A DNA stretch of 55,109 nucleotides from Hoeflea sp. (GTDB taxonomy: Bacteria > Pseudomonadota > Alphaproteobacteria > Rhizobiales > Rhizobiaceae). The stretch is from assembly GCF_030682515.1 (NCBI RefSeq), contig NZ_JAUXOD010000007.1:1-55109 (forward strand), read 5' to 3'. This document shows positions 36,167-46,625 of the stretch, piece after piece. Position numbers and translations under genes: made by a program. Every line of letters starts with the position of its first letter. The first letter of the stretch is position 1. A model generated the notes under the pieces. That model did not search any database, had not been told where the DNA came from, and saw only the letters and a program-made list of their open reading frames with translations.

Positions 36167-37594
36167 TCAGATAGGAACGGGACCAACGCAAAGGCCCGCG
36201 TCAGCGGCGCGCTGCGCCGGGACCGGCCAGCCGGTGGCCCCGAGCGACACGCCCGCCTGGCCATGCAGCCGGGCTGCGAGGGCCGCCACCTGGCCGTCAT
36301 GGCCGGCCTTCGCGATCAGCGTGACGCTTGCGGGACGGCCGTCGCCGCGCCGGCCCGTCGGCACGGCGATGGCGCACAGATCCATCAGGTTGACGAAGTT
36401 GGTGTAGGTGCCGATCCGGCTGTTGGGTCCGACCGGGTCGTCTTCGAGATCCTTGAGCGTGACGAAGGTGGGAATCGTCGGCACGCAGAGCAGGTCAACA
36501 CCGGCCAGCAGCGGCTCGGCGCGGCGCCTGAGATCGGCCATCTTGTAGAAGTCGCGGAAGGCATCGGCGGCAGAGAAGTTCTCCGCCTTGGCGATGATGG
36601 CCCTGGTGACGGGGTGGAGGACGTCCAGGGTCTGTTTGAGCAGATCCTCGATCACCGTGTAGCGCTCGGCCACCCAGGCGCCCTCGTAGAGCATCCGGGC
36701 GATGTCATGGAAAGGCGAGAAATCGAGCTCGACGATCGTGCCGCCCTGCCCTTCGACGGCGTGCAAGGCCGCCTCGAAGGAGGCCTGCTGCACTCCGTCG
36801 CCGAAGAACCTGATGCTGTCCCTGGACGGAACGCCGACCCTGAAGGCTTGCGGCACCGGGCCGAGCGGAGCCACCGGGAACCGCCGCGCATAGGCGTCGG
36901 CCGCGTCGAAGGCTGAGGCCTCCGCAAAGACCGCATAGGCGTCGTCCACCGACAGCGCGAAGATCGAGATCGTGTCGAGCGTCCGGCAGGCGGGCACCAC
37001 GCCCGTGGCCGACAGCGTGCCCAGCGTCGGCTTGAGCCCGACGATGTTGTTGAGAGCGGCGGGCACCCGGCCGGACCCCGCGGTGTCGGTGCCCAGGCCG
37101 AAGCTCACCAGGCCGTGGCTCACCGCCACCGCCGAGCCGGAGCTCGACCCGCCTGGCACGATCGCCGGATCGAGCGCGTTCCTGGGCACCGGATAGGGCG
37201 TGCGCACGCCCACCAGCCCGGTGGCGAACTGGTCGAGATTGGTCTTGCCGATCAACAGCGCGCCGGCCTTTCTCAAGCGGGCGACGACGAAGGCGTCCGC
37301 CTCCGGGGTGTAGGCGAAGGCCGGACAGGCGGCCGTCGTGGGCTTGCCCGCAGCATCGATGTTGTCCTTGACGACAAAGGGAATGCCCCACAGCGGCTTT
37401 TCAACGAGATCGAATTCCCCCAGCGCCTCGGCAGCCGCGGTGACCTCGGCCTGACTGAACAGCTCGATGAAGATGCCGGGGTCATCGACGGCTGCGATGC
37501 GGCGGAAGCACTCAGCGACGATGTCGGCTGAACGCGCCCCCGCGCCATAGGCGGTGTGGAGCGCGGCGATGGTGAACGGCAGGTCTGCAAGCAC
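36167..37594 (-). CDS. atzF: Allophanate hydrolase (AtzF-type), amidase domain only
   Basis: A 475-residue amidase-signature enzyme. The catalytic triad is K76 (GIPFVVKDN), cis-Ser S150 (PGGSSSGSAVAV) and nucleophile S174 (GTDTAGSGRVP); spacing of 74 and 24 residues equals that of AtzF (K91/S165/S189). ALNNIVGLKPT, VVPACRTLDTISIFAL and SRIGTYTNFVNLMDLCAIAVP are specific to allophanate hydrolases and separate it from AtzE or GatA. It converts allophanate to ammonia and CO2. Typical AtzF is about 600 residues with a C-terminal domain of some 120-130; that domain is absent, and no remnant fits in the 77 bp before the tRNA. It is the last gene of the operon, 4 bp after the cupin. Confidence 0.92.
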   Translation of the reverse strand: MLADLPFTIAALHTAYGAGARSADIVAECFRRIAAVDDPGIFIELFSQAEVTAAAEALGEFDLVEKPLWGIPFVVKDNIDAAGKPTTAACPAFAYTPEADAFVVARLRKAGALLIGKTNLDQFATGLVGVRTPYPVPRNALDPAIVPGGSSSGSAVAVSHGLVSFGLGTDTAGSGRVPAALNNIVGLKPTLGTLSATGVVPACRTLDTISIFALSVDDAYAVFAEASAFDAADAYARRFPVAPLGPVPQAFRVGVPSRDSIRFFGDGVQQASFEAALHAVEGQGGTIVELDFSPFHDIARMLYEGAWVAERYTVIEDLLKQTLDVLHPVTRAIIAKAENFSAADAFRDFYKMADLRRRAEPLLAGVDLLCVPTIPTFVTLKDLEDDPVGPNSRIGTYTNFVNLMDLCAIAVPTGRRGDGRPASVTLIAKAGHDGQVAALAARLHGQAGVSLGATGWPVPAQRAADAGLCVGPVPI

Positions 37595-37598
37595 GAAA

Positions 37599-37949
37599 CT
37601 ATCCCTGGTCTTCTTCTTCCAAAATCAGCACGGGCCGGTTCCACTGGATCAGCACCACGCAACCGGTCTCCGACCAGACCGAATGCTCGCTGCCCTCCGG
37701 GTTGGCCATCATGGCACCCGCTGGGTAGGCGCCGTTGTCGTCGATCTGCGTGCCCTCCAGCACGAGGATGGTCTCCAGTCCCCGATGGCGATGCCGGGGC
37801 ACGCGCGCGCCGGGCTCGTATCTGAGCAGCGCGATCGCCGGTTCGCCCTTGAGGATGTGATGGATGGTCACGCCCTTTCGGAACGGCTCGAAATCTGCCT
37901 CCTCCCATCCGCCGGTGAGGAGATCGCGAAACACGATGGGCCGTGTCAT
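37599..37949 (-). CDS. Small cupin-domain protein in the biuret operon
   Basis: A 116-residue single-domain cupin resembling the ChrR cupin. Motif 1 ([20 protein letters not shown]) supplies metal ligands H53, H55 and E59. Motif 2 (PEGSEHSVW) supplies H89. A metal site therefore looks intact. Start and stop overlap or abut both neighbours (ATGA with the upstream hydrolase; 4 bp to atzF), so it is made together with them. Its role is unknown; a metal-dependent hydrolase, an isomerase or a sensor of a pathway intermediate are all possible. Confidence 0.85.
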   Translation of the reverse strand: MTRPIVFRDLLTGGWEEADFEPFRKGVTIHHILKGEPAIALLRYEPGARVPRHRHRGLETILVLEGTQIDDNGAYPAGAMMANPEGSEHSVWSETGCVVLIQWNRPVLILEEEDQG

Positions 37950-38607
37950 GCGATGGACCCGATCAGATCATCCGAGGTGGCCGCCCATCCGACAATGCCG
38001 CCCTGGGCCACGATCATGTCGATGGCCGCCTGCTTGAACTGAGGAAAGTAACTCTCGGTGGCGTCGGTGATCAACAGGCATTCGTAGCCGCGGTCATTGG
38101 CCTCGCGCATCGTGGTCTGGACACAGACTTCCGTGGTCACGCCGGCAAAGATCAGCTGGGTGATGCCGCGGCTCATGAGCTGCTGGCCGAGATCGGTGGC
38201 GTAGAATGCCCCCTTGCCCGGCTTGTCGATGACGATCTCGCCCGGCCATGGCGCGAGTTCGTCGACGATGGCGGCGCCGGGCTCGCCGGCGATCAGGATG
38301 CGCCCCATCGGGCCCAGATCGCCGATGCGCAGGCCGGGATTGCCGCGCTCGCGCTTGGCGGGCGGGCAGTCGGACAGGTCCGGCCTGTGGCACTCGCGGG
38401 TGTGAACGACCGTCAGGCCCGCCGCGCGGCATGCATCCAGCAGCCTGCGCACGATGGGCACGATCGCCTTGCAGGCGGAAACATCGTTGCCGAGCGTCTC
38501 GCCGAAGCCGCCGGGCTCGACGAAATCGCGCTGCATGTCGATGATCACCAGGGCGGCGCTGGCGGGCACGAGCCGGAACGGGAACGGGGACGCCTTGATC
38601 TCCACCA

Positions 38608-38608
<1 letters not shown>
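37946..38608 (-). CDS. Isochorismatase-like cysteine hydrolase, candidate triuret hydrolase (BiuH paralogue)
   Basis: A 220-residue cysteine hydrolase with intact D24 (VIIDMQRDF), K129 (DKPGKGAF) and C162 ([19 protein letters not shown]). It is clearly a paralogue of the BiuH encoded 1.5 kb upstream and keeps the equivalent glutamine (Q202, AQGG). Differences cluster in the substrate lid: the BiuH stretch [14 protein letters not shown] is [17 protein letters not shown] here, and the N-terminal WPYNG is missing. Triuret hydrolase (TrtA) is a known relative of BiuH found in similar clusters, so triuret is the leading guess. A second biuret- or ureide-type amidase is possible. The ATG overlaps the ATPase stop as TGATG. 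Confidence 0.8.
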
Positions 38609-40136
<1,528 letters not shown>

Positions 40137-40140
<4 letters not shown>

Positions 40141-40817
40141 GACGAAAGCCCCGCGATCAGCGCGCGGCTGTCGCTCACGGCGCCGAAGACGCCGCCCTGC
40201 ATCCGGATCATGTTGATGGCGGCCTGGTGATTGGCCGGGTCGGTGGCGCCGCAGCAATCCTCGAGCATCACGCATTCGAAGCCGCGATCATTGGCCTCGC
40301 GCATGGTGGTGTGGACGCAGACATCGGTGGTGATGCCGGTCAGGATCAGGTTCTCGATCCGCCGCGTGCGCAAGAGAAGCTCGAGATCGGTGGCGCAGAA
40401 GCTGCCCTTGCCCGGCTTGTCGATGATCGGCTCGCCTTCCACCGGATAGAGCTCCTCGATGATGTCCCAGCCCGGCTCGCCGCGCACCAGGATCCGGCCG
40501 CAGGGGCCGACGTCGCCGATGCCCGCGCCGATCTTGCGCGAGCGCCAGCGCTTGTTGGCGGGCAGATCCGAGAGGTCCGGGCGATGGCCTTCGCGGGTGT
40601 GGATGATGTGGTAGCCCTTTTCGCGCATCACGCCGAGCACCGCCCTGATCGGCTCGATCGGTGCGCGCGTCAGGCTCAGATCGTAGCCCATCGCGTCGAC
40701 ATAGCCGCCCTTGCCGCAGAAATCGGTCTGCATGTCGATGATGATCAGCGCGGTGTTGTCCGGCCTCAAATCGCCATTGTAGGGCCAGGCATAGGGCGTG
40801 GACTGGATGGTCGGCAT
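40137..40817 (-). CDS. biuH: Biuret amidohydrolase (BiuH)
   Basis: A 226-residue isochorismatase-like cysteine hydrolase that turns biuret into allophanate and ammonia. The catalytic residues are D28 (IIIDMQTDF), K134 (DKPGKGSF) and C167 ([17 protein letters not shown]), with Q207 ([10 protein letters not shown]). As I recall the Rhizobium leguminosarum enzyme, its D36, K142, C175 and Q215 align with these at a constant offset of 8, and long stretches such as [14 protein letters not shown] and LPANKRWRS are nearly the same. The gene is 11 bp downstream of the second permease and overlaps the ATPase gene by 4 bp. Allophanate hydrolase in the same operon completes the path. Confidence 0.9.
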
Positions 40818-40828
40818 GGGGCCCGCTC

Positions 40829-41755
40829 CTATTTGGTGATGCTCAACTCACCCGGCGCGCAGCGCACGGCCCTGGTGGTTGAACTGGTTGCGATGAGAAG
40901 GATGAGGGTAAGCACGTAAGGCGCTGCATAGGATAGATAATACCCCTTGGAAATGCCGATCGACTGGAGCGCCGGCCCGAGCGCGCCGGCCGCGCCGAAG
41001 AGCAGTGCTGCCCAGATACAGTTGACCGGGTTCCAGCGGGCGAAGATCACCAGCGCCACCGCCATCAGGCCCTGGCCGGAGGAGATGCCCTCGTTCCAGC
41101 TTCCCGGATAATAGAGCGACAGATAGGCGCCGCCGATGCCTGCGAGCGCGCCGCCCGCCGCCGTCGCGAGCAGCCGCACCCGGTCGACGCTGATGCCCAT
41201 GGCGCGGGCCGCGTCCGAACTGTCGCCCACCACGCGGATGACGAGGCCGATGCGGGTGGAGCGGAACAGCCAGGCGATGAAGAAGGCGAGCGCAATGCCC
41301 AGGACAAAGAGGACATTCACCCGCAAGGCGGCTTCAACCTGCGGCGAGGAGGACCAGAAGCCCAGAGGAATGGCTGGCAGGTCGGGCGCGACCGGCTGGA
41401 TGTAGGGCTTGCCGAAGAAGAAGGCGAGGCCCATGCCCAAAAGCATCAGCGCGATGCCGATGGCGATGTCGTTGACCCTCGGCAGCTTGCAGACCCAGCC
41501 GTGGAACAGGCCGAACACGGTGCCAGCGAGGGCCGCCGCGAGCACGCCGGCCCAGGCGGACGAGGTCTCGTAGGCCACCGCGTAGCCGCTCATGGCGCCG
41601 AACACCAGGGTCCCCTCAAGCCCCAGATTGATCCGGCCGGAGCGCTCGGTGAGGCACTCGCCGAGGCTCACGAAGATGAACGGTGTGGAGACGCGGATGG
41701 CGCCGCCGATCATGGCGAGAAGCACCGTCCACAGTCCGAGATCGCCCTCGCCCAT
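40829..41755 (-). CDS. ABC transporter permease of the second BMP system (NupQ-like)
   Basis: A 308-residue membrane protein with about nine helices. [20 protein letters not shown] is the hallmark of the second permease in BMP systems, and [20 protein letters not shown] is the cytoplasmic loop. It starts 3 bp after the stop of the first permease and is homologous to the protein at 10019-10939. With its partners it probably imports the substrate of the hydrolases. Confidence 0.92.
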   Translation of the reverse strand: MGEGDLGLWTVLLAMIGGAIRVSTPFIFVSLGECLTERSGRINLGLEGTLVFGAMSGYAVAYETSSAWAGVLAAALAGTVFGLFHGWVCKLPRVNDIAIGIALMLLGMGLAFFFGKPYIQPVAPDLPAIPLGFWSSSPQVEAALRVNVLFVLGIALAFFIAWLFRSTRIGLVIRVVGDSSDAARAMGISVDRVRLLATAAGGALAGIGGAYLSLYYPGSWNEGISSGQGLMAVALVIFARWNPVNCIWAALLFGAAGALGPALQSIGISKGYYLSYAAPYVLTLILLIATSSTTRAVRCAPGELSITK

Positions 41756-41758
41756 GAC

Positions 41759-42877
41759 CTAGGACCTCCATAGACGAGAAAGGTTCAGACGGCCGGTAAA
41801 CGTCTCCGAGATCAGGATCGAGATGAACACGATCCCCTGCAGCACCAGGATGGTGGCGTCGGGCAGGTCCATGCGGCGCTGGATCAGGCCGCTGGAAGCT
41901 TCAAAGCCGGCAAGCAGCACGGCCACCGGAATGATCGCCAGCATGTTGTGGCGGGCGAGGAAGGCGATCAGGATGCCTGTGTAGCCGTAGCCGCCGGCGA
42001 GCGAGCCGTTGGCAGATCCGTGCACGGCGGACACCTCGATCATGCCGGCCAAACCGGCAAAGCCGCCGGCCAACGCGCAGAAGCCCGCCATCAGCCATCC
42101 CACCGGCAGGCCCTGGATCTGCGCCGCGCGAATGTTGCCGCCAACGATGCGGGCGGAAAAGCCCCAGGTGGTGCGCTCGATCAGCACAAAGGAGAAGATG
42201 CAGGCAAGGATGCCGATGACGAGACCCCAATGGATGTCCCATCCAGGGATGTCGCCGATACGGTAGGCGGCTTCGAGCGGCGCGGTCGAGGGCTTGTTGA
42301 GGCTGGCCGGATCCCTCAGCGGTCCTTCGACGAGATGGTTCATCAGCGCGATGGCGATGTAGGCCAAGAGCAGGCTCGAGATGGTTTCGTTGACACCGCG
42401 CTTGTAGCGCAGCGCGCCGACCATGCCGATCCAGAGCCCGCCGACACAGATGGCGCTCACCGCCATGCCGAGGATGCCCAGGGTCGAGCCGAGGCCGGTC
42501 ACGTGCATGCCGAAGGCGCCGGCCGCGACGCCGCCAAGCACGATCGCCCCTTCCCCGCCGATGACGACCAGCCCAAGGCGCGCCGGGATTGCCACGCACA
42601 GCGCCGCCAGCAGCAGCGGGGCGGCCCGCGCCAGCGTATTTTCCCAGGAGAACGCCGTCCCGAACCCGGCCTTGAAGACGAGGCCGTAGAATTCGGCCGG
42701 CGACTTGCCCACCATCATCAGGAACAGCGCGAACACCGCGAGCCCGACCGCCAGCGCCCCGAGCGGCAGCGCGAAGGCCTCGATGCGCCGATCGAGGGCG
42801 TCGGGCGCCCGGGCCATGGCGCCCCTTGCGGGGCCGCCGGGGGCCGGACTTGCGCTGATGCTGGACTGTGCGGTCAT
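41759..42877 (-). CDS. ABC transporter permease of the second BMP system (NupP-like)
   Basis: A 372-residue membrane protein. ARLGLVVIGGEGAIVLGGVAAGAFG and GGNIRAAQIQGLPVGWL match the first permease of BMP importers. The ATG at 42877 gives a normal length with a short cytoplasmic leader; an upstream open frame reaching 43240 is inside the binding-protein gene and is rejected. It lies 41 bp downstream of the binding protein. Confidence 0.92.
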   Translation of the reverse strand: MTAQSSISASPAPGGPARGAMARAPDALDRRIEAFALPLGALAVGLAVFALFLMMVGKSPAEFYGLVFKAGFGTAFSWENTLARAAPLLLAALCVAIPARLGLVVIGGEGAIVLGGVAAGAFGMHVTGLGSTLGILGMAVSAICVGGLWIGMVGALRYKRGVNETISSLLLAYIAIALMNHLVEGPLRDPASLNKPSTAPLEAAYRIGDIPGWDIHWGLVIGILACIFSFVLIERTTWGFSARIVGGNIRAAQIQGLPVGWLMAGFCALAGGFAGLAGMIEVSAVHGSANGSLAGGYGYTGILIAFLARHNMLAIIPVAVLLAGFEASSGLIQRRMDLPDATILVLQGIVFISILISETFTGRLNLSRLWRS

Positions 42878-42918
42878 GGTCGCGCTTTCGCCTTGGGCTC
42901 GAGGAGATGGAGGCAGGC

Positions 42919-44043
42919 TCAGGACAGCGAGCCGACCACCCCCTCGACCAGGTAGTTCATGCTTTCGAGCGCCACGTCGGTCTCGACGAAACTCTGGCCC
43001 GCCTCGGCGATGACATTTCCTCCATTGTCCTTGAGCGGACCCTTGATGGCGGCAAAGCCACCCTTCATGATCTCGGCCTTGACGGCTTCGAACTGGTTGC
43101 GCCCGGCGTCCGGCACGGCGGGACCGAGCGGGCTCATCTTGATGAACCCGTCGGCCAGGCCGCCGCGGACGAAATTGTCGATCGTGCCGCCGTCGAGCGT
43201 GGTCTTGACCATGTCGGTGTAGACCTTGGCCCAGTTCCACTCGGCGCCGGTCAAGTATTTCTCCGGCGCCAGCGCGGTCTGGTCGGCGTGATAGCCGCAG
43301 ACAAAGGCGCCGCGGCCGGCGGCGGTCTGGATGACCACCTTGGGGCCGTCGACATGGCAGGTAATGACGTCAACGCCCTGATCGGCCAGCGCATTGGTGG
43401 CTTCGGCCTCCTTGACGGCGAGCGACCATTCGCCGGTGAAGATCACCTGGCAGGTGATCTCCGGATCGACCGAGCGGGCGCCGAGCAGGAAGGAATTGAT
43501 ATTGAGCAGCACCTGCGGGATCGGCTTGGCAGCGACGAAGCCGATCTTTTTCGTCTTGGTGGCATGGGCTGCGGCAATGCCGTTGAGATACTGGCCCATG
43601 CCGATATAGCCGAAGTAGGAGCCGACATGGGCGGGATGCTTGTCGGCATTCCACATGCCGCCGGCATGCTGGAAGCGGACGCCGGGCTGCTTGGCGGCGA
43701 CCTCGAGAATATGCGGATCGAAATAGCCGAAAGAGGTCGGAAACAGCAGGCTAGCGCCATCGAAATTGATCATGCTTTCCATGGTCTTCTGGCAGTCGAC
43801 CGTCTCGGGCACGTTCTCCTCTTCGATCACGGTGACGCCGTCCATGGCCTTGACCGCGGCTGCGCCCTCGGCATGGGCCTGGTTGTAGCCGAAATCATCC
43901 TTCGGGCCGACATAGATGAAGCCGACGGTCAGGCCCGCGGCAAAGGCAGGTGCGGCGCCGAAGCCGGTGAGCGCGGTGGCGCCGGCGAGCGCTGCGGCAC
44001 CCTGGATAAAGCTGCGGCGGCTGGGATTTACAATCATGCTCAT
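42919..44043 (-). CDS. BMP-family substrate-binding protein of the second system, Tat-exported
   Basis: A 374-residue binding protein. The N-terminus MSMIVNPSRRSFIQGAAALAGATAL carries a twin-arginine motif (S-R-R-S-F), so it is exported folded by Tat, unlike the Sec-type paralogue at 8888. The mature domain begins VGFIYVGPKDDFGYNQAHAEG, the family motif with DFGY in place of DFGW. AtzT-like BMP proteins of cyanuric acid clusters are the closest functional parallel. AGGAG precedes the ATG at 44043. It is the first gene of the eight-gene operon and is divergent from the LysR gene. Confidence 0.93.
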   Translation of the reverse strand: MSMIVNPSRRSFIQGAAALAGATALTGFGAAPAFAAGLTVGFIYVGPKDDFGYNQAHAEGAAAVKAMDGVTVIEEENVPETVDCQKTMESMINFDGASLLFPTSFGYFDPHILEVAAKQPGVRFQHAGGMWNADKHPAHVGSYFGYIGMGQYLNGIAAAHATKTKKIGFVAAKPIPQVLLNINSFLLGARSVDPEITCQVIFTGEWSLAVKEAEATNALADQGVDVITCHVDGPKVVIQTAAGRGAFVCGYHADQTALAPEKYLTGAEWNWAKVYTDMVKTTLDGGTIDNFVRGGLADGFIKMSPLGPAVPDAGRNQFEAVKAEIMKGGFAAIKGPLKDNGGNVIAEAGQSFVETDVALESMNYLVEGVVGSLS

Positions 44044-44080
44044 GTGCCTCTCCTGTGCTCCAAAACGAGGAAAACCGATG

Positions 44081-44194
44081 TGCTCATCATGCTGTGAGCA
44101 ACGACACGCGGCCTTCATGGCGGCCACGATGCACCACTGGCACTGAGAATGTCTTCTGCTATATTCGCAGCAAGGTGCTGCAATTTTTGCAGCA
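44081..44194. promoter_or_regulatory. Divergent control region of the biuret operon with LysR-type palindromes
   Basis: Half-sites GCAGCA (44167-44172), TGCTGC (44176-44181) and GCAGCA (44189-44194) form two overlapping dyads. One is the 19-bp palindrome TGCTGCAATTTTTGCAGCA (44176-44194); the other is GCAGCA-AGG-TGCTGC. The cluster lies 17-45 bp upstream of the LysR start, fitting autoregulation. A further repeat TGCTCA-N8-TGAGCA (44081-44100) lies 38 bp upstream of the binding-protein start. The layout is what a LysR regulator acting on a divergent operon needs. Confidence 0.62.
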
Positions 44195-44210
44195 GTCGGG
44201 GGCGTGCGAG

Positions 44211-45158
44211 ATGAGGCATCTGACCACATTCGAATATGTCGATGCGGTGGCGCGCATCGGCTCGATCCGGGGCGCGGCGGAGGTGCTTTCCATCACCTCG
44301 ACCGCGCTCAACCGGCGGATCCTGGCGCTGGAGGACGAGCTGGGCGTGCAGATCTTCGAGCGCCTGCCGCGCGGCGTCAGGCTCTCGAGCGCGGGCGAAC
44401 TGCTGATCCACCACATCCGCACGCAGATGGTCGACATGGACCGGGTCAAGTCGCAGATCGCCGACCTGTCGGGCGTGCGCCGCGGCAATGTGTCGATCGC
44501 CTGCAGCCAGGCGCTGCTGCCCTATTTCCTGCCCGAGCAAATCACCGACTACCGCAGGCGGCACCCGGGCGTCCGCTTTGGCGTCTATCTCAGGGACCGC
44601 GCGGCGGCGGAGAAGGCCATCGCCGATCTCGAGGCGGACCTGGCGCTGGTGTTCGAACCGGTCAGGATGGCCGAGTTCCAGACCATCCATGCCGTGCCGC
44701 AGCAGATCCACGCGGTGATGACCGAGAGCCATCCGCTCGCCGGCCACGAGACCCTGCGGCTCAAGGAATGCCTGCTCTATCCGGTAGCTATGCCGACAAG
44801 GTCCTACGGCGTGCGCTACCTGATCGAACGCGCGCTGGTGGGGGCCAACATGTCGTTCGAGCCGGTGGTGGAATCGGACAGTTTCGAGTTCCTGCGCAAC
44901 CATGCCGCGGCCGAGGGCATCATCTCGTTCCAGATCCCCATCGGCCTGCCGCCGAACGGCGTCATCCCGGGCGTGATCACGCGGCCGGTGGACAGCCGCG
45001 ATGTTCCGGCGGGCCTGATCTATCTGGGACAATTGCGCGGCCGCAGCCTGCCGGTCGCCACCGCCCGCTTCGTCGACCAGATCGTCCGGGTGATGGAACA
45101 GCGCTACCCGCGCGACGGGCTGCTGCCCGCGCGCGGGTGGACCGGCGGGACAATGTGA
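44211..45158 (+). CDS. LysR-family transcriptional regulator, probable regulator of the biuret operon
   Basis: A 315-residue LysR protein. The winged helix-turn-helix is in residues 1-60 (ARIGSIRGAAEVLSITSTAL..RRILALEDELGVQIFERL). The effector domain starts near residue 90 (GNVSIACSQALLPYFLP). The ATG at 44211 gives the conserved MRHLTTFEYVDAV start; an open frame reaching back to 44055 is rejected. The divergent position and the palindromes upstream make it the likely activator or repressor of the transport and hydrolase genes, much as AtzR controls the cyanuric acid operon. The inducer is unknown. Confidence 0.92.
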   Translation: MRHLTTFEYVDAVARIGSIRGAAEVLSITSTALNRRILALEDELGVQIFERLPRGVRLSSAGELLIHHIRTQMVDMDRVKSQIADLSGVRRGNVSIACSQALLPYFLPEQITDYRRRHPGVRFGVYLRDRAAAEKAIADLEADLALVFEPVRMAEFQTIHAVPQQIHAVMTESHPLAGHETLRLKECLLYPVAMPTRSYGVRYLIERALVGANMSFEPVVESDSFEFLRNHAAAEGIISFQIPIGLPPNGVIPGVITRPVDSRDVPAGLIYLGQLRGRSLPVATARFVDQIVRVMEQRYPRDGLLPARGWTGGTM

Positions 45159-45190
45159 GGGTCACATTTCCGCAGACTTAGTCATGAGAC

Positions 45191-46174
45191 CTACACAGCC
45201 GCCAGAAGCTTCTTTTCCCGATTGGCCTTGAGCCGGGCGAAATCGTCGCCGGCATGGTGCGACGAGCGGGTGAGCGGGCTGGAGGCGACCATCAGGAAAC
45301 CCTTGGTGTAAGCGATGGTCTCGTAGCTCTTGAACTCGTCAGGCGTAACGAAGCTCATCACCTCGTGGTGCTTGCGGGTGGGCTGGAGATACTGGCCGAT
45401 GGTGATGAAGTCGACATCGGCGGTCCTCAGATCATCCATCAGCTGCAGCACTTCGTTGCGCTCCTCGCCGAGCCCCACCATGATTCCCGATTTGGTGAAC
45501 ATCGTCGGATCGAGTTCCTTGACCCGCTGCAAGAGGCGCAGCGAATGGAAATAGCGCGCGCCGGGGCGGACGGTGAGGTAGTTGCCGGGCACGGTCTCGA
45601 GATTGTGGTTGAAGACGTCGGGCTTGGCCGCGACCACGCGTTCGAGCGCGCCGGGCTTGCGCAAAAAGTCCGGTGTCAGGATCTCGATCGTGGTCAGGGG
45701 CGAGGCCGCGCGGACGGCGCCGATCACCTGTTCGAAATGCTCGGCGCCGCCATCAGGAAGATCGTCGCGGTCAACCGAGGTGATGACGACGTGGTTCAAT
45801 CCCATCTCGCGCACGGCGCGGGCCACATTCTCGGGCTCGTTCGGATCGAGCGCATTGGGCATGCCGGTGATGACATTGCAGAAGGCGCAGGCGCGGGTGC
45901 AGATCTCGCCCATGATCATGAAGGTGGCGTGCTTCTTGTCCCAGCATTCGCCGATATTGGGGCAGCCGGCTTCCTCGCAGACGGTGACCAGATTGTTGGC
46001 CTTCACGATGGCGCGGGTTTCCTGGTAGCCCTTCGAGTTCGGCGCCTTGACCCGGATCCAGTCCGGCTTGCGCTTGACCTCGGTGTCGGGCCGCTTCTGC
46101 TTTTCCGGATGTCGCACGCGCTTGGCTTCCGGCCGTATGGCATCGGGCTTGGTGACGTCGAGGATCGTGACCAT
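45191..46174 (-). CDS. lipA: Lipoyl synthase (LipA)
   Basis: A 327-residue radical SAM enzyme that inserts two sulfur atoms into protein-bound octanoyl groups. The auxiliary [4Fe-4S] cluster is bound by C66, C71 and C77 ([12 protein letters not shown]). The radical SAM cluster is bound by C92, C96 and C99 (CTRACAFC). The C-terminal [15 protein letters not shown] holds the conserved RSS motif that ligates the auxiliary cluster. The start at 46174 has AAAGGA upstream. It supplies lipoate to the PDH E1-beta and E2 lipoyl domains encoded upstream on the same strand. Confidence 0.97.
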   Translation of the reverse strand: MVTILDVTKPDAIRPEAKRVRHPEKQKRPDTEVKRKPDWIRVKAPNSKGYQETRAIVKANNLVTVCEEAGCPNIGECWDKKHATFMIMGEICTRACAFCNVITGMPNALDPNEPENVARAVREMGLNHVVITSVDRDDLPDGGAEHFEQVIGAVRAASPLTTIEILTPDFLRKPGALERVVAAKPDVFNHNLETVPGNYLTVRPGARYFHSLRLLQRVKELDPTMFTKSGIMVGLGEERNEVLQLMDDLRTADVDFITIGQYLQPTRKHHEVMSFVTPDEFKSYETIAYTKGFLMVASSPLTRSSHHAGDDFARLKANREKKLLAAV

Positions 46175-46203
46175 GGGAAGGTCCTTTGCTAAGCGTTCAG
46201 GGT

Positions 46204-46479
46204 TCAGCCGCGCTTGGCGCGGCCGAAGATCCACAGGATCAGGAGCGCGCCGACGATGGCGACGACCAGGTTTCCGGCAAATCCGTAATAGTTGATGTTG
46301 AGCACGCCCGCGAGCGCACCGCCGACAAAGGAGCCAGCGATGCCCACCAGCATGTTGGTGAGCAACCCGTGGTCGCGGTTCATGGCGCGTTCGGCGACAT
46401 AGCCGGCGATGACGCCGATCAGCAGAAGGCCGAAGAAGCCCACGCCGGGCATCGACATGAATCCCATCTGATGTTCCAT
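46204..46479 (-). CDS. GlsB/YeaQ/YmgE family stress-associated membrane protein
   Basis: A 91-residue protein with three hydrophobic, glycine-rich helices ([50 protein letters not shown]), matching the transglycosylase-associated/GlsB family. Its exact function is unknown; relatives respond to general stress. The ATG at 46479 is chosen because AAAGGAG lies 9 bp upstream; an ATG at 46488 directly abuts that site. Confidence 0.85.
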   Translation of the reverse strand: MEHQMGFMSMPGVGFFGLLLIGVIAGYVAERAMNRDHGLLTNMLVGIAGSFVGGALAGVLNINYYGFAGNLVVAIVGALLILWIFGRAKRG

Positions 46480-46625
46480 CTTCGTCATCTCCTTTGGACG
46501 CGCCGAGGCGCGCGTCCGTTCCATCACATGTAAGCCTGCGCGGCGGTCCCATCAATGCCCGCGCGACAGACAGGGCTGAACTCCGCCCTGCCCGTCACGC
46601 GGCCGATCCGGCGCCTGGCCGCGGT

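Noticed and set aside
44044-44210. Guanidine (ykkC-type) riboswitch before the urea-polymer operon
   Set aside because: Such riboswitches can precede urea carboxylase and allophanate hydrolase genes, but no ykkC core or plausible fold was seen in this gap.
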